Position numbers and translations under genes: made by a program
Notes under the pieces: model-generated
What the model saw: the letters and a program-made list of their open reading frames with translations, nothing else
What the model was told of the DNA's origin: nothing
The model's database searches: none
Part shown: one piece after another, positions 12,001 to 18,852 of the stretch
How positions within the stretch are numbered: position 1 is the stretch's first letter
How the letters are laid out: each line of letters begins with the position of its first letter
NCBI GenBank assembly: GCA_934754375.1
Contig: CAKVHT010000001.1
Span: 1 to 64,000, forward strand
Length of the DNA stretch: 64,000 nt
Origin: an uncultured Clostridia bacterium
GTDB lineage: Bacteria; Bacillota; Clostridia; Christensenellales; UBA1242
Reading direction: 5' to 3'

Positions 12001-13847
12001 ATGGAATAACAATCCCAGGCACAGCATCAGTGGTAACAAGCGGAAGCACAACAAGTGCAACAGATGTGAACACATACAATGTGGTGCTTAAATTGAATGA
12101 CACAGCAAATCATCAATGGAGTGATGGAACAATCACAAACAAGACAGTAACATGGAAGATAGTTGCAAAAGCAATGACAGCTGACATGGTAACCCTTGAA
12201 TATTCAAGTGTTAAATTTGATGGCAGTGCTAAACGACCAACAGTAACAGTTAAGATAGGTTCAACAGTAATAGCAAACAGCAATTACACAGTAGCCTATA
12301 CAAACAACACAAATGTAGGCACAGCAACAGTTAAAGTAACAGGTAAAAACAATTTGTCAGGCGAAGCAAGCAAGACATTCACAATTAACACAACAGCATA
12401 TAGCATTGGATATGACTATGCAGGAGGCAAAGTAGCTACAGCCAACCCAGCATCGTACAATGTAAGTGCTAGTGAACAAACCATTACATTAACCGAGCCA
12501 ACAAAGACAGGATACAGTTTTGCAGGTTGGACAATTGCAAGCACAACAGGCAACAAGCGAGCAACAATAACAGGAAACAAAATAACTATTCCAGCAAATA
12601 GTTATGGAACAATCAACATTGTTGCAAATTGGGACATTGTGACATATACAATCAGTTACAACTTAAATAACGGAACAGTATCACCAGCAAATCCAACAAG
12701 TTACAATATAAACACAGCAACATTCACATTGAACAATCCAACAAAAGCAGGATATAGGTTCATAGGCTGGACAGGTTCAAACGGAACAACTGCACAAAAG
12801 ACAGTTCAAGTAGTAAAAGGCACAACAGGCAACTTGACATTCACAGCGAACTATGAGGAGACGGTTGTGGTAACCTTAAAGGTAACCAAACCAAGCACAA
12901 GTAGTGCGCAATACACATTTGCTGAATATGCAAATGAAACAGATGCAGTGCATAACAAGAATGTATTGACAACATTTGACATGAACGGAGCAACCACAAC
13001 AACAGAAAATGGAATAACAACAATAACCAAACAAGTTGTAGTTGGTAAGAATTATGTATTAGCAGTGGTAAGTGCAACAACAAGCACATTAACTGGCAAC
13101 AAACAAGAATTGTTGTGCGTGTACAACAATACCGATTTGTTGACACAAACCCCAGTTAAGAAATTGGAAGCAAGCTCAGCAGATGGCAGATTTGTAATTA
13201 CAGCCAGTGTGACAATTGAACTTGAGTACTTTACAGCATTGAAAGTGGCATTAAATCCAACCACAACAACATCAGGCACAACAGAAGTAACTTTCAACAA
13301 TGTTAGATTCGACAAACAAGATGGTTTGAAAGAATCTGATACACAATATCTGATTCGTGAAGGTGCAACATGGACAGCAAGAATTGACCAAACAAAACTT
13401 AATACAGATACAGATGCTTTGATGGGAATAACATACAAGTTATTAGGCGAAGATGAAGAAAGAGGCACAACAACCTCAGGCGATAGCAACATTGTTTATG
13501 ACAAAACAAATGATTGTTATATTATAAGTTCTAGTGTTGTGTATATGAAACCAGTTGTTAGGACACCATTAGCTATTGAAGTAATAAGCGAAAATGTAAC
13601 AATGACATCTGTTGAAGATAAGATTGTTAAAGGTGGTGTTGGTACAATTTATTTGTATGAGGGCGAATGGACATTAGTCTTTGGTTCAAGTGATAAGCCA
13701 AGCAGTGCAAGTGAAGCGGCTTTGAAAGCATTTGGCAAAGGCAGTCCAAGCTGGACTATTAGCCAAGGCAACAACATTTCTTATACAGTGACAATTGAAC
13801 TTACAGCTACTGTTGGTGAGTTTAAAATGAAAATCACTAAAAACTAA
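3..13847 (+). CDS. Giant multidomain repeat surface protein (5' partial)
   Basis: The reading frame is open to the left edge (first whole codon at nt 3), so the true start and any signal peptide lie outside; over 4600 codons remain. Counting residues from nt 12: Listeria-Bacteroides (InlB B-repeat, Flg_new-type) modules at about 1-150; a BspA-type DUF285 leucine-rich block with repeated MF.GC.SL and FNTS motifs at about 230-373 and again at 1577-1773; a region of about 430 residues with no recognised family at 595-1025; three more InlB-type modules at 1030-1278; two nearly identical ones at 2309-2467; then MBG-type and Ig-like modules to about 4200. The C-terminus ends FKMKITKN with no LPXTG and no membrane segment, so anchoring is unexplained; it may be secreted or bound non-covalently. 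Ser/Thr/Asn-rich composition fits an extracellular adhesin. Function is inferred from domain types only. A terminator follows directly. Confidence 0.85.
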   Translation, partial: NYNLNGVAGEIASQNKTIYYTSGSETTTSQNFRLATTENIEAPEGKEFMGWISSTEYVEDGAIYTPNLTVNATSYTINLTAQWGKRITYTLTFDVNGADRQLQTQRVKFGTQYGELPTLTKAGYEFVGWRLPETNKVVTAESYVAIEGDHTVTAVWADGTIDANFKQELDYANITSIRFETKTNLKEVNNALESASMTGYKDTGIRLSTGIAVYARNTSEIALVLEKEIKAPTDISNMFAGFEKLQTLVMNNLDLTEVENMSSMFKGSSSLTMVDFSGKNMNKATNMSNMFMGCTSLKSVYGVTTNNVEDYSGMFYGCKAITDIDLQGFNTSKAKTMNSMFAGCTSLETLNLYNFTISLECDVENMLNFGLANNIQKITTPSVIDKDIKITTNTFNTRMYDQVSKEKATSITTADAGKIFKRGATLTAETSKGTVTDAQGWITDNNKASKVVLYDEELDSIMPTAIRDDGYGFDGWSDQPTAIKQDTVITANWQQNYVNVNIANKDLANISGSIKVYLKNTAGNIYEVTTNANTDEGKKLTFRGIPTGKYIVYTQKLAKATVTMTGTTFVANRNESADEELVRQGTLTVYAQDLATNVSIQSIEDTPISQMEVAYLPLTWGEFGWNPSTDIRNIYTNPGFLLNTGGISGDVRDALATQIAANQPAARYTDNVNNRDIYLYVASNSQSTVDIFITTGYEDIALAVNSNDCVLFKSYIIHGTLDLSGVVVECDWDNPFALEQLERIISPVTNNNSTLTFDTDTVVSLDHNSNSAQAGYLTLSDYSCTLYPYNRQLQLDPNSIRNLIYNYGINLSSIRGVVFTWGKDNLVLSAQNGHTGYAYLTDIHSGTEPYWMQALQEYLPEYSTNSILEYIDEWSTETGSCALAVSGDSEKILYIASDEFMWASNISSIRTMLNDNLAFLIGYNLDLSDGEGLNEINMKVLDLSGVFLSNISNCDTIGNSDLSYFATPYNFDYSALLKTENEVKFWEGSTASDNYGVDDLNLLPFNTTFYLELSGTITVTAGISDGSGSGGGSTPTYYTIYAYPQSGTFTSTRGWTSYGSYATRQVIHGYTLDTLPTVSRTNYTFKGWYTSSTGGSEVTTSTAIYSAISIYAQWIAPTYYKVTADANNGTISSTTGWTGTGSRATKSVASGDALGTLPTVTRSGYTLKGWYTEATGGSKITDSTTITYSQKIYAQWSSTSTTNYIVTANANNGTISSTTGWTGTGSTATKTVTSGDEIGTLPNASRSGYTLKGWYTSATGGTQVINRTMITSTQTIYAQWDPKMTSDNIYLSYTSEGVEPYSIKSVSTIGGYGFVSPYYGYISSNKGIKNSTAIAKVTFVTKRANEKVLIRARSYGENNYDYGFFSTLDTTTAFTTSTTATSVSGNIYYTFYGKSSANIVSFSYSVATAGEHFFYVAYRKDGSKDEFDDTLEWNIVRDKVMVNNTSYTLGTDLKTGSAASLPTPIYNSNVYTFNGWFAGNETNQVAVTSTTDLRWANLQDLPRTKYTAKSGKMICDYNLYDQVKTKLGYSRDKITSIKFVKSVPSGYTNTGKTTKNGLYIYTTGTASSPSTDILFYWPSTIYAPPSCDDMFYGWTALKSITFDNFDTSSTTQFSSMFAKCAKLTAIDLSGFDTSYLDTTYNMFSECTGLKTINMKNWTVPRLTVAQGMFYGCRAITDIDLSSWNTKNLEYTNSMFSGCTSLKSVNFTGWNTSNVVSMYSMFENCSSITNLNLSNFDTSMVSGSSIYKGFYNMFSDCTALTSLDISNFTINAGVTITDMLNFGENNKIETLKTPKSIASGVTIPIITHTSTSRLYCVITGSLKSSNARYSCTQITSTETSKTLVRGIKLTLNALPNTYDLTNFSSTNGVLWTYESTHAIVSTFLLYNSDTLASGDYPIPAISTGYYYVGYSPAIKNVKFTSDTTANLIEQAKMIYVSVNFPSDVTFASKTIVLKDANGNEITASYQGGNTNGYSALANGTYYVYGPITNHRSDMAIIAQFAVTDNTENDSIIAIDYVKITLEANPSDAGRVRATTAMGYANDMVNGSLCAPANATSGMSFVSSSNSLSLRARVAANTYTSFVIAEATANTIDGYNITFSSWNNTAGDISARTITANFNKSINTLNIIVRRNDSQVSDSSRIEPWLYQNGESVYRPSTTGITFSRSGATITYKGIKTGSYVIGGNWWEDSNLYSESAYNNLSVTINDTATVYLDFYDINTSVNNSSYGRVSGAHTVVAKGKTISVKSNNSIDVGHAFSDAIQPIASTLAGYTTAFVNWSYKLKSSSTWQTLTSSFVMNAEYDIRANFSATANKYYVKYDGNGATSGSMSNSTHTYGTASALTKNAYSRTGYTFLGWSTSNTAKVETYKDGDGVSTLTTTANATVTLYAVWQENTYYVKYDGNGATSGSMSDSTHTYGVASALTRNAYSRTGYTFLGWSESNTATNATYTDGASVSTLTSTANATVTLYAVWDRNDLAFSNQTLPNGTYNVAYDQSFIGASDGSGNYSYSVTGVTCNGTAVTASSGKYNGLTLSGTKISGTPTLAGSYIFTIKATDSTTDATASATISLSINKTTISATTLSTIATITAYNGTYNGSIHYATIKPNVAMTVVSGTSTSYGNTVSTTVGSASNLLPGRKDAGTTTIYYKLSGMTNYNDYTGTTTVTISKATITATTLSTIATVTAYSGTYDGSIHYATIKPNVAMTVVSGTNTSYGNTITATVGSTSNLLPGRKDVGTTTVYYKLSGMANYGDYTGSTTVIINKATMSAPANLKVTTAGVVTWDSVTGATAYQISIDNSSWTTASSGVNYNSTIVASTGNRTVHVRSITTDGNYNTNGVVGKATVVVYKVTLTKGTGIASVSGAGNYINGRSITISATASTGYSFSSWTGDVTSSTASTTVTVSRTISATANATINSVILTDNCGYWVANPNSTVKVSAVASDGSIVTLSSNGTTASSTSSNTTATLTVVKGKSFTVAHTYSTSTTVTVTMERVGTRDHTIWLYDSSNSQTNSMSYAWTPSATTTWTYYVREHYTATVGASTSATGKFTAYDSTWGRDIRTDVTTSTVYYGNKLTFTGTAKEGYSWAGWYTGINGTGTKLTSDTTYILSSLTTDVTYYPYATAKSYSVSTGANYGSISVSSTGSYTTALSITASASATGYNFTIQNIKIYSGTDASGTLLKMINSTTGTFTMSADASQYYANIYIYATWTRTDIQAPVVTVERVDYNTFKWTATDNLGVAGYMITTSSTKPTATASGWITSGTLTSGTKDISSAGTYYVWAKDAGGNVSNAKSITAYTLTKTQGENTTLTLREANASGTALGTTAVLNGTTIYVSASANTGYTLASLTKAGTAITSGSTFVLNANTEVKSTATANSYTVTFNPNGGSVTPTTKSVNYNGTYGNLPTPTKTGYTFNGWYMSVGTKTSLTLSASTSNWHYSGIATGLVPGVTYTVDIAKATLTAGSTTQFTVLLYNFTTNSALVNVTNAFGNNIHFTMTCPSSATSSNNMQIIVYAGVAGATANNAASYTDISVIASSSTKVESTTKVTTASDHNLYALWTENPLTFNAQTVTSTYSTSATSVTYTGASNGTGNYSYAITAGNSSSYFTLSGTTISIKAGTPAGSYALTIHATDKLSKVTKDAVITVKVNKATATISYATTAITKTYGDGSFTNPLTKTGDGTVTYSSSNTNVATIDALTGLVTINGASSGIITITATVVDSTNYTYATKTATYTLTVNTATITYTASGYTGTYDGNAHGGTVTVTTPATGATIKFGTASGTYNLTSCPTYTDYKDGGYTVYYQITATNYTTVTGSFKITINKRAVTATWPSTVSFKYDGNAHSVTATIDNLVNSDAVTFTYTGTTSATNAGSYKAIISGLSGTKAANYSLPSNTTQAWEITDATIAYTATGYTGTYDGNAHTGTVKVTTPATGATVKFGIVLGEFNLTACPTVTNVSDSKTVYYQITALNYETVTGSFVLTVNKASVAIPSSPANKTYTGVSQAHGITIPGTASVVTSGSTTSATDVNTYNVVLKLNDTANHQWSDGTITNKTVTWKIVAKAMTADMVTLEYSSVKFDGSAKRPTVTVKIGSTVIANSNYTVAYTNNTNVGTATVKVTGKNNLSGEASKTFTINTTAYSIGYDYAGGKVATANPASYNVSASEQTITLTEPTKTGYSFAGWTIASTTGNKRATITGNKITIPANSYGTINIVANWDIVTYTISYNLNNGTVSPANPTSYNINTATFTLNNPTKAGYRFIGWTGSNGTTAQKTVQVVKGTTGNLTFTANYEETVVVTLKVTKPSTSSAQYTFAEYANETDAVHNKNVLTTFDMNGATTTTENGITTITKQVVVGKNYVLAVVSATTSTLTGNKQELLCVYNNTDLLTQTPVKKLEASSADGRFVITASVTIELEYFTALKVALNPTTTTSGTTEVTFNNVRFDKQDGLKESDTQYLIREGATWTARIDQTKLNTDTDALMGITYKLLGEDEERGTTTSGDSNIVYDKTNDCYIISSSVVYMKPVVRTPLAIEVISENVTMTSVEDKIVKGGVGTIYLYEGEWTLVFGSSDKPSSASEAALKAFGKGSPSWTISQGNNISYTVTIELTATVGEFKMKITKN
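3103..3843 (+). repeat. Three tandem InlB-type (Listeria-Bacteroides) modules
   Basis: Three consecutive modules of about 80 codons inside the giant surface gene, each ending in an F/LKGWYT...GG...IYAQW pattern. Copies two and three are close to identical at the DNA level around the ISSTTGWTGTGS segment, which points to recent duplication or conversion. Confidence 0.75.
6936..7410 (+). repeat. Two tandem 243-bp InlB-type modules
   Basis: The copies start at 6936 and 7179 (243 bp, 81 codons). Both encode YVKYDGNGATSGSM, then a THTYG...AYSRTGYTFLGWS segment, then ATVTLYAVW. They differ by scattered substitutions only, so the duplication is recent. Confidence 0.85.
7725..8290 (+). repeat. Two tandem 285-bp MBG-like modules
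   Basis: The copies start at 7725 and 8010 (285 bp, 95 codons). They share TLSTIATxTAYxGTYxGSIHY, NVAMTVVSGT and SNLLPGRKD at corresponding places. Within the giant surface gene. Confidence 0.85.
11205..11940 (+). repeat. Two MBG-type modules 489 bp apart
   Basis: Related modules begin at 11205 and 11694, each with a GYTGTYDGNAHxGTVxVTTPA segment and a VYYQITAxNYxTVTGSF segment. A different MBG-like module lies between them. Beta-sandwich stalk units by family resemblance. Confidence 0.75.
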
Positions 13848-13882
13848 ATGTGTCTTAATATGTGATTGAATAAATCATATCA

Positions 13883-13926
13883 AAAAGCAATCATAGGCAA
13901 ACAATGCTTATAGGTTGCTTTTTTGT
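13883..13926 (+). terminator. Terminator of the giant surface gene
   Basis: AAAAGCAA pairs with TTGCTTTT across a loop that can pair further, followed by a T run. It begins about 35 nt after the stop codon. Confidence 0.65.
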
Positions 13927-14044
13927 TGGCAAGTTTTCCACAAACCGTCTGTCAATGTGCATAAACATTTATTTTTTAAAAATATTCCAATATTTTTTAA
14001 ATAATTGCGTTTCCAATTTTGGTGAAAAAATAGAAATGTTTGTA

Positions 14045-14073
14045 TTGAACTTTTTGATTTTGTATGTTATAAT
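14045..14073 (+). promoter_or_regulatory. uvrA promoter (sigma-A type, extended -10)
   Basis: TTGAAC at 14045-14050, 17-nt spacer, TATAAT at 14068-14073 preceded by TGT (extended -10). The 5' UTR would be about 78 nt. No match to the Firmicute LexA box (CGAACRNRYGTTYG) overlaps it, although uvrA is often SOS-controlled. The rest of 13848-14157 holds only the upstream terminator and AT-rich DNA. Confidence 0.7.
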
Positions 14074-14157
14074 AAAAAATGATTTAATTCGCATTAGAGC
14101 TATGTTAAACAAAAATTAAATGCACAAAATATTTATAAAAGTTTGGAAGAGGAACAC

Positions 14158-16983
14158 ATGTTAGAAAATATTGTTATTAAAGGTGCGAAAGAAAACAATC
14201 TTAAAAATGTCAATTTGACTATACCAAAAAATAAATTGGTTGTTTTTTGTGGCGTCAGTGGTTGTGGCAAATCTACACTTGCATTTGATACAATTTTTGC
14301 AGAAGGACAACGCAGATACATGGAAAGCTTGTCCAGTTATGCAAGACAGTTTTTGGGGCAGATGAACAAACCCGATGTTGAAAGCATTGATGGTTTAAGC
14401 CCGGCTATTTCAATCGACCAAAAAAGCACAAATAACAATCCACGTTCAACTGTCGGCACCATAACAGAAATTTATGACTATTTTCGTTTGCTGTTTGCTC
14501 GTATTGGCAAACCGTATTGTCCAAAATGTGGCAAACCAATCAGTGTGCAAACTCTTGACCAAATAGTGGATAAAGTTATGGAAGCGGAAGACAATTCCAA
14601 AATGCTTATTATGGCGCCAATTGTGCGTTCTCAAAAAGGCAGTCAAGAAAAGGTTTTAGAAGGTTTGAGAAAAGACGGCTTTGCTCGTGTTATGATTGAC
14701 GGCGAAATATTTTCACTTGATGATAACATCGCTTTGGAAAAAAACAAGCGCCACAATTTGTATGTGGTGGTTGACCGTTTGGTTAAAAGAGAAGGAATAG
14801 TCTCAAGACTTACAGAATCAATTAACAAGTGCTTGCAAATGGCAGATGGCTTGGTTGTTGTTGACACAAACGGCATGAACAAATTGTACAGTGTGAAGTA
14901 TAGTTGTGTAGATTGCGGCGTTTCAATACCAGATATTGAGCCAAGTTTGTTTAGTTTTAATAATCATGCAGGGGCCTGTCCAAAATGTGCGGGGCTTGGA
15001 TATATTGTTAAAATTGGCGAAAATGCAATTGTAAAAAATGATAGGCTTTCAATAAACGAAGGCGCATTATCAATCATGGGCTTTAACATTGATGCAACTG
15101 GAATAACAAAAAAAGCATTGGCAAAATTTGCCAAGGAACATGACTTTACTTTGGATACACCTTATTATAAAATCCCAGTTGAAGCACGCAGAATTTTTAT
15201 GTATGGCGAAACTGGTAGTGCTGAAGAGTTGGCACCAAATCTAAATCAATATTTGCGCACACCAGGTGCAAAATTTATGGGAATTGTGCCTGACCTTATG
15301 CGTAGGTTTCAAGAGAGTCAAAGTGAGTGGATAAAAGAGGAAATATATAAGCTTATGAGCGAAGACACTTGCCCAGAGTGCCATGGCAAAAGGCTTAACC
15401 CAAGTGCCTTGTCAATAAAAATTGAAGGGAAATCCATTGCTGACTTATGCGACATGTCAATCACAAAATTATATGCTTTCATCACATCTTTGAAGTTGAC
15501 AGAAAATGAACAGAAAATTGCTCAAAGCATTGTTAATGAAATAACAGCAAGATTATCATTCCTTATCAATGTTGGATTGACTTATTTAACATTATCTCGC
15601 CGTGCAGGGACGTTGTCTGGTGGAGAATCACAACGCATTAGATTGGCAACTCAAATTGGCAGTGGGTTAAGTGGTGTTTTGTATATTTTGGACGAACCAA
15701 GCATAGGTTTGCATCAAAGAGACAACGATAAGCTTATTGATGCTCTTAAAAATTTGCGAAATCTTGGCAATACTTTGATTGTTGTTGAGCATGACGAGGA
15801 TACAATCCGTCAAGCAGATTATTTGGTTGATATTGGGCCTAAAGCAGGTGTCCATGGCGGAGAAATTGTTGCCACAGGTTCAGTTGACGATCTTATTGCT
15901 TGTCCAAGGTCAATAACGGGCAAATTCTTGTCTGGCGAGATGAAAATAGAAGTGCCAACTGAAAGGCGATTGCCAGACAAAGGATATATTAGATTACTTG
16001 GTTGCAATGAACACAATATTCACAATCTTGATGTGGCCATCCCTCGTGGGGTGTTCACTTGTGTGACCGGTGTTAGTGGCAGTGGCAAATCAACTTTGGT
16101 TAATGATATCTTTTATCAAGCATTGTTTAATAAACTCAACAAGAGAGACCAAGAAAAAAACTTGACGGCAATGTTGGGTGATGAGGGTGTTGACAAAGTT
16201 ATTCAAATTGACCAATCTCCAATTGGGCGTACTCCACGCAGTAACCCTGCAACATATTCAGGTTTGTTTACAAAAATTCGAGAATTGTTTGCTTCAACCC
16301 CTTCAGCAAAAGAAAAGGGGCTTGATCCTGGCAAATTCAGTTTCAATATCCCAGGCGGAAGATGTGAGGCCTGCATGGGTGATGGAGTAAAACGTTTAAA
16401 GATGTATTTCATGGCTGATGTTTTTGTGCCTTGTGAAGTTTGTGCAGGCAAAAGATATTCACGTGATATATTAGATGTGAAATACAAAGGGAAAAACATT
16501 TATGACGTTTTGGAAATGACGATTGATGAAGCCTATGAATTTTTTGATGCTATACCACAAATCAAAAGGATTTTGCAAACGTTGGTAGATGTTGGTTTGG
16601 GATATGTCAAATTAGGGCAAAACGGAACAACCCTGTCAGGTGGCGAAGCACAGAGATTAAAGTTGGCAAGTGAACTTACAAAACGTGACACAGGCAACAC
16701 GGTTTATATTTTAGATGAACCAACAACTGGGCTTCATTCTTATGATGTCAAAAAACTTGTTGATATTTTGCAACGACTTGTTGGCAATGGCAATACTGTT
16801 GTTGTTATTGAACACAATTTGGATATTGTTAAAACTGCAGACTATATTGTTGATATGGGGCCTGAAGGTGGCGACAATGGTGGAACAATCATTGCGGTTG
16901 GAACTCCTGAGGAGATTGCAAAAAACAAAAAGAGTTTTACAGGGATGTATTTAAAAAAGATGCTTCCACAAATTAAAAAGTAA
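14158..16983 (+). CDS. uvrA: Excinuclease ABC subunit A
   Basis: DNA-damage recognition ATPase of nucleotide excision repair, working with UvrB. The protein has 941 residues, normal for UvrA. The start is ATG 14158, because GGAAGAGG lies 5 nt upstream; an in-frame TTG at 14143 overlaps that ribosome site. Two ABC modules are present: Walker A GVSGCGKS near residue 32 and GVSGSGKS in the second half; signatures TLSGGESQR and TLSGGEAQR; Walker B segments ending in ILDEPSIGLH and ILDEPTTGLH. Zinc-binding pairs are visible as CVDC...CPKC (about residues 250-280) and CEAC...CEVC in the second half. It is monocistronic: own promoter upstream, shared terminator downstream, convergent gene beyond. 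Confidence 0.98.
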   Translation: MLENIVIKGAKENNLKNVNLTIPKNKLVVFCGVSGCGKSTLAFDTIFAEGQRRYMESLSSYARQFLGQMNKPDVESIDGLSPAISIDQKSTNNNPRSTVGTITEIYDYFRLLFARIGKPYCPKCGKPISVQTLDQIVDKVMEAEDNSKMLIMAPIVRSQKGSQEKVLEGLRKDGFARVMIDGEIFSLDDNIALEKNKRHNLYVVVDRLVKREGIVSRLTESINKCLQMADGLVVVDTNGMNKLYSVKYSCVDCGVSIPDIEPSLFSFNNHAGACPKCAGLGYIVKIGENAIVKNDRLSINEGALSIMGFNIDATGITKKALAKFAKEHDFTLDTPYYKIPVEARRIFMYGETGSAEELAPNLNQYLRTPGAKFMGIVPDLMRRFQESQSEWIKEEIYKLMSEDTCPECHGKRLNPSALSIKIEGKSIADLCDMSITKLYAFITSLKLTENEQKIAQSIVNEITARLSFLINVGLTYLTLSRRAGTLSGGESQRIRLATQIGSGLSGVLYILDEPSIGLHQRDNDKLIDALKNLRNLGNTLIVVEHDEDTIRQADYLVDIGPKAGVHGGEIVATGSVDDLIACPRSITGKFLSGEMKIEVPTERRLPDKGYIRLLGCNEHNIHNLDVAIPRGVFTCVTGVSGSGKSTLVNDIFYQALFNKLNKRDQEKNLTAMLGDEGVDKVIQIDQSPIGRTPRSNPATYSGLFTKIRELFASTPSAKEKGLDPGKFSFNIPGGRCEACMGDGVKRLKMYFMADVFVPCEVCAGKRYSRDILDVKYKGKNIYDVLEMTIDEAYEFFDAIPQIKRILQTLVDVGLGYVKLGQNGTTLSGGEAQRLKLASELTKRDTGNTVYILDEPTTGLHSYDVKKLVDILQRLVGNGNTVVVIEHNLDIVKTADYIVDMGPEGGDNGGTIIAVGTPEEIAKNKKSFTGMYLKKMLPQIKK

Positions 16984-17084
16984 TCTTGTTTTAAAAATTT
17001 AAATAAAAATATAAAATAAATATAAAAAAATCAAAAATAAAACAATATTTTATTAAAAAATTAAAATAATTACTAAAAAAATAT

Positions 17085-17117
17085 AAAAAGTTACAATTAA
17101 TTTTGTAGCTTTTTTTA
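17085..17117. terminator. Bidirectional terminator between uvrA and the convergent membrane gene
   Basis: AAAAAGTTACAA pairs with TTGTAGCTTTTT (one T-G pair) around a 6-nt loop, with a T run on both strands. The remainder of 16984-17221 is nearly pure A/T with no gene seen. Confidence 0.7.
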
Positions 17118-17221
17118 TTATAATATCAATAAATTAATTAATATTTGAAAGAAAATTATTTTTAAATAATTTAATATTTTCTTATTTTAAAATTATTTTT
17201 TATATTTAATTATTTTACATT

Positions 17222-17815
17222 CTAATAAACAAGTAGAACAACAAAAGATTTGAATATCATTGTTACAAGGCAAAAAGCAATAATCAAGCATAATAAAATA
17301 ATTGAATATAAAAGCAGTTTGCTTGTTTGAAAATTAAAACAGTCTTTAAAGTAACAAGTTGAATTTATCAAATTTGCCAGCTCTAAAATCACAAACATAA
17401 GCAGCAGAAATTCAAGTAACAATAAAATCAATAACAAGATTAGTATTATCAAAACATTAAAGAAACCATAAATCAAAATAATGCTTACAAAAATAACTGT
17501 TTGACTATATACAAAATATAGAAAGAATATAAAACCCAAACATGACGTATAAGGCTTTATAAATGTCAATAAAATGATAGCATAAACTATGCCTATCGAC
17601 ATGATGCAATTGAATATAAACGCAGGTAATCCAGCCTTGCCCTGCAAAAATTTAATATAAGCAACATTGCTTAAGTCAATATTAAAAATCCCGTTATTGA
17701 TGTTGATTGCTGAAAATACAGCAAGAACAATCACCAAAATTGTAAGCAATAATAAAACAACAAACAAGGACTTTTTCTTTTTTATTGTTTCGCCAAAACA
17801 TGAAAAAATCTGCAT
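17222..17815 (-). CDS. Polytopic membrane protein, unknown function
   Basis: 197 residues, very hydrophobic. A short cytoplasmic start with KKKK precedes TM1 (about 16-36). After a polar stretch with an NGIFNIDLSN segment, four or five closely packed membrane segments follow (about 65-150), and a last pair near 165-197. I do not recognise a signature. Length, one N-terminal TM followed by a gap, and an FIKP...G..F segment before TM3-4 faintly resemble SpoIIM/DUF95 proteins; this is weak. The ATG at 17815 has no clear Shine-Dalgarno sequence, so the start is uncertain. It is divergent from the collagen-like gene. Confidence 0.6.
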   Translation of the reverse strand: MQIFSCFGETIKKKKSLFVVLLLLTILVIVLAVFSAININNGIFNIDLSNVAYIKFLQGKAGLPAFIFNCIMSIGIVYAIILLTFIKPYTSCLGFIFFLYFVYSQTVIFVSIILIYGFFNVLIILILLLILLLLEFLLLMFVILELANLINSTCYFKDCFNFQTSKLLLYSIILLCLIIAFCLVTMIFKSFVVLLVY

Positions 17816-18008
17816 ATATATTTTATGATGAATGAATTACATTTTTTACATTTTTTCAAATTAGATGTTTAAATATTTTAAAAAAATCCAGTGTTGTAAA
17901 AAAAATAAAGACTTGCAAAGACCTGCAGAAATCAATTTTTTTAACAATTCTTCAAAATACCCATATTATGAAGTAAGGATTTTTTATAAGTCCTTAAAAG
18001 GAGAAAAC

Positions 18009-18845
18009 ATGAGTTGTAATAATTTTAATCCTTGTTGTTTTTCTAATCGTCCACAACCGCCACAGGGTAACGACAATATTAATAGAACAATTTTTATAGG
18101 TATAACTGGTCCTACCGGTCCGCAAGGCCCAAGAGGTTTTACTGGAGCGACAGGCATAACTGGAGCAACAGGTGCCACAGGACCAATCGGCCCAACTGGC
18201 CCAACCGGACCTACTGGTCCTACAGGTTTAATAGGTGCCACCGGACCTACTGGTCCTATTGGGGCAACTGGTAGTGTTGGTGCTACTGGTCCAACCGGTC
18301 CAACAGGTGAGACTGGCCCAACTGGTCCTATCGGTCCAACCGGACCTACTGGTCCTACAGGTTTAATAGGTGCCACTGGTCCAACCGGTCCAACGGGTGA
18401 GACTGGCCCAACTGGCCCTATCGGTCCAACAGGTCCAACTGGCCCTGCTGGAGAAAATGCAGTCACCACTGCTCTTTATTTGACCAGTGCAACAGCCACA
18501 AACAGCGAGCCGACATTTGAATCAACTGCTGAATATCCGACATCTCAAACAGATATAACTCTGTCAGAAAATAATACGCAAGCAACTCTAACCGCTGGTA
18601 GTTATATTATTGACTATGGAACAACAGCGGTCAGTACAGGTGCAACCGCACCAAGCATTTCTTTGACTGTTGGTAGCAATCCAGTTTCAATCACAACACG
18701 TGCAGGTGTCGCAGGAACAACATCAAGTCTAAATGGAAGTTATTTATTAAATGCAACTGGTACCACAACTGTTCAATTAACAACTACACAATCGGCGGAT
18801 ATAACTTACAATAATAGTTATTTGCTGATCAAGAAGTTGAATTAA
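18009..18845 (+). CDS. Collagen-like repeat protein (BclA/exosporium type)
   Basis: 278 residues. ATG 18009 is chosen because AAAAGGAG lies 5 nt upstream; a longer frame from 17865 lacks a ribosome site. Layout: a short Cys-rich head (SCNNFNPCC), then about 115 residues of uninterrupted G-x-T/x triplets (GPTGPTGPTG style), then a Ser/Thr-rich C-terminal domain of about 125 residues resembling the jelly-roll trimerisation domains of BclA-like proteins. Proteins of this build form exosporium hair or surface filaments in spore formers, with Thr glycosylated; assignment here is by architecture. No signal peptide is visible, as expected for a mother-cell-made spore protein. spoIVB lies next to it in convergent orientation. 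The repeats make the DNA prone to length change. Confidence 0.85.
   Translation: MSCNNFNPCCFSNRPQPPQGNDNINRTIFIGITGPTGPQGPRGFTGATGITGATGATGPIGPTGPTGPTGPTGLIGATGPTGPIGATGSVGATGPTGPTGETGPTGPIGPTGPTGPTGLIGATGPTGPTGETGPTGPIGPTGPTGPAGENAVTTALYLTSATATNSEPTFESTAEYPTSQTDITLSENNTQATLTAGSYIIDYGTTAVSTGATAPSISLTVGSNPVSITTRAGVAGTTSSLNGSYLLNATGTTTVQLTTTQSADITYNNSYLLIKKLN
18106..18456 (+). repeat. Collagen-like 9-bp repeat tract with higher-order duplications
   Basis: Tandem GGT/GGC-CCN-ACN codons. Larger near-identical blocks are superimposed: one recurs at +135 bp (18201 and 18336, about 40 bp) and another at +90 bp (about 18279 and 18369), showing slippage in multiples of 9 bp. Confidence 0.85.
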
Positions 18846-18852
18846 CGCAAAT

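Noticed and set aside
13904..14119. 71-codon plus-strand frame before uvrA
   Set aside because: It runs through the terminator hairpin and the uvrA promoter, and has A/T-driven composition without a family match.
17984..18469. Minus-strand open frame rich in GPVGPV repeats
   Set aside because: Antisense shadow of the collagen-like tract: the triplet repeat stays open on the other strand. No ribosome site or start context.
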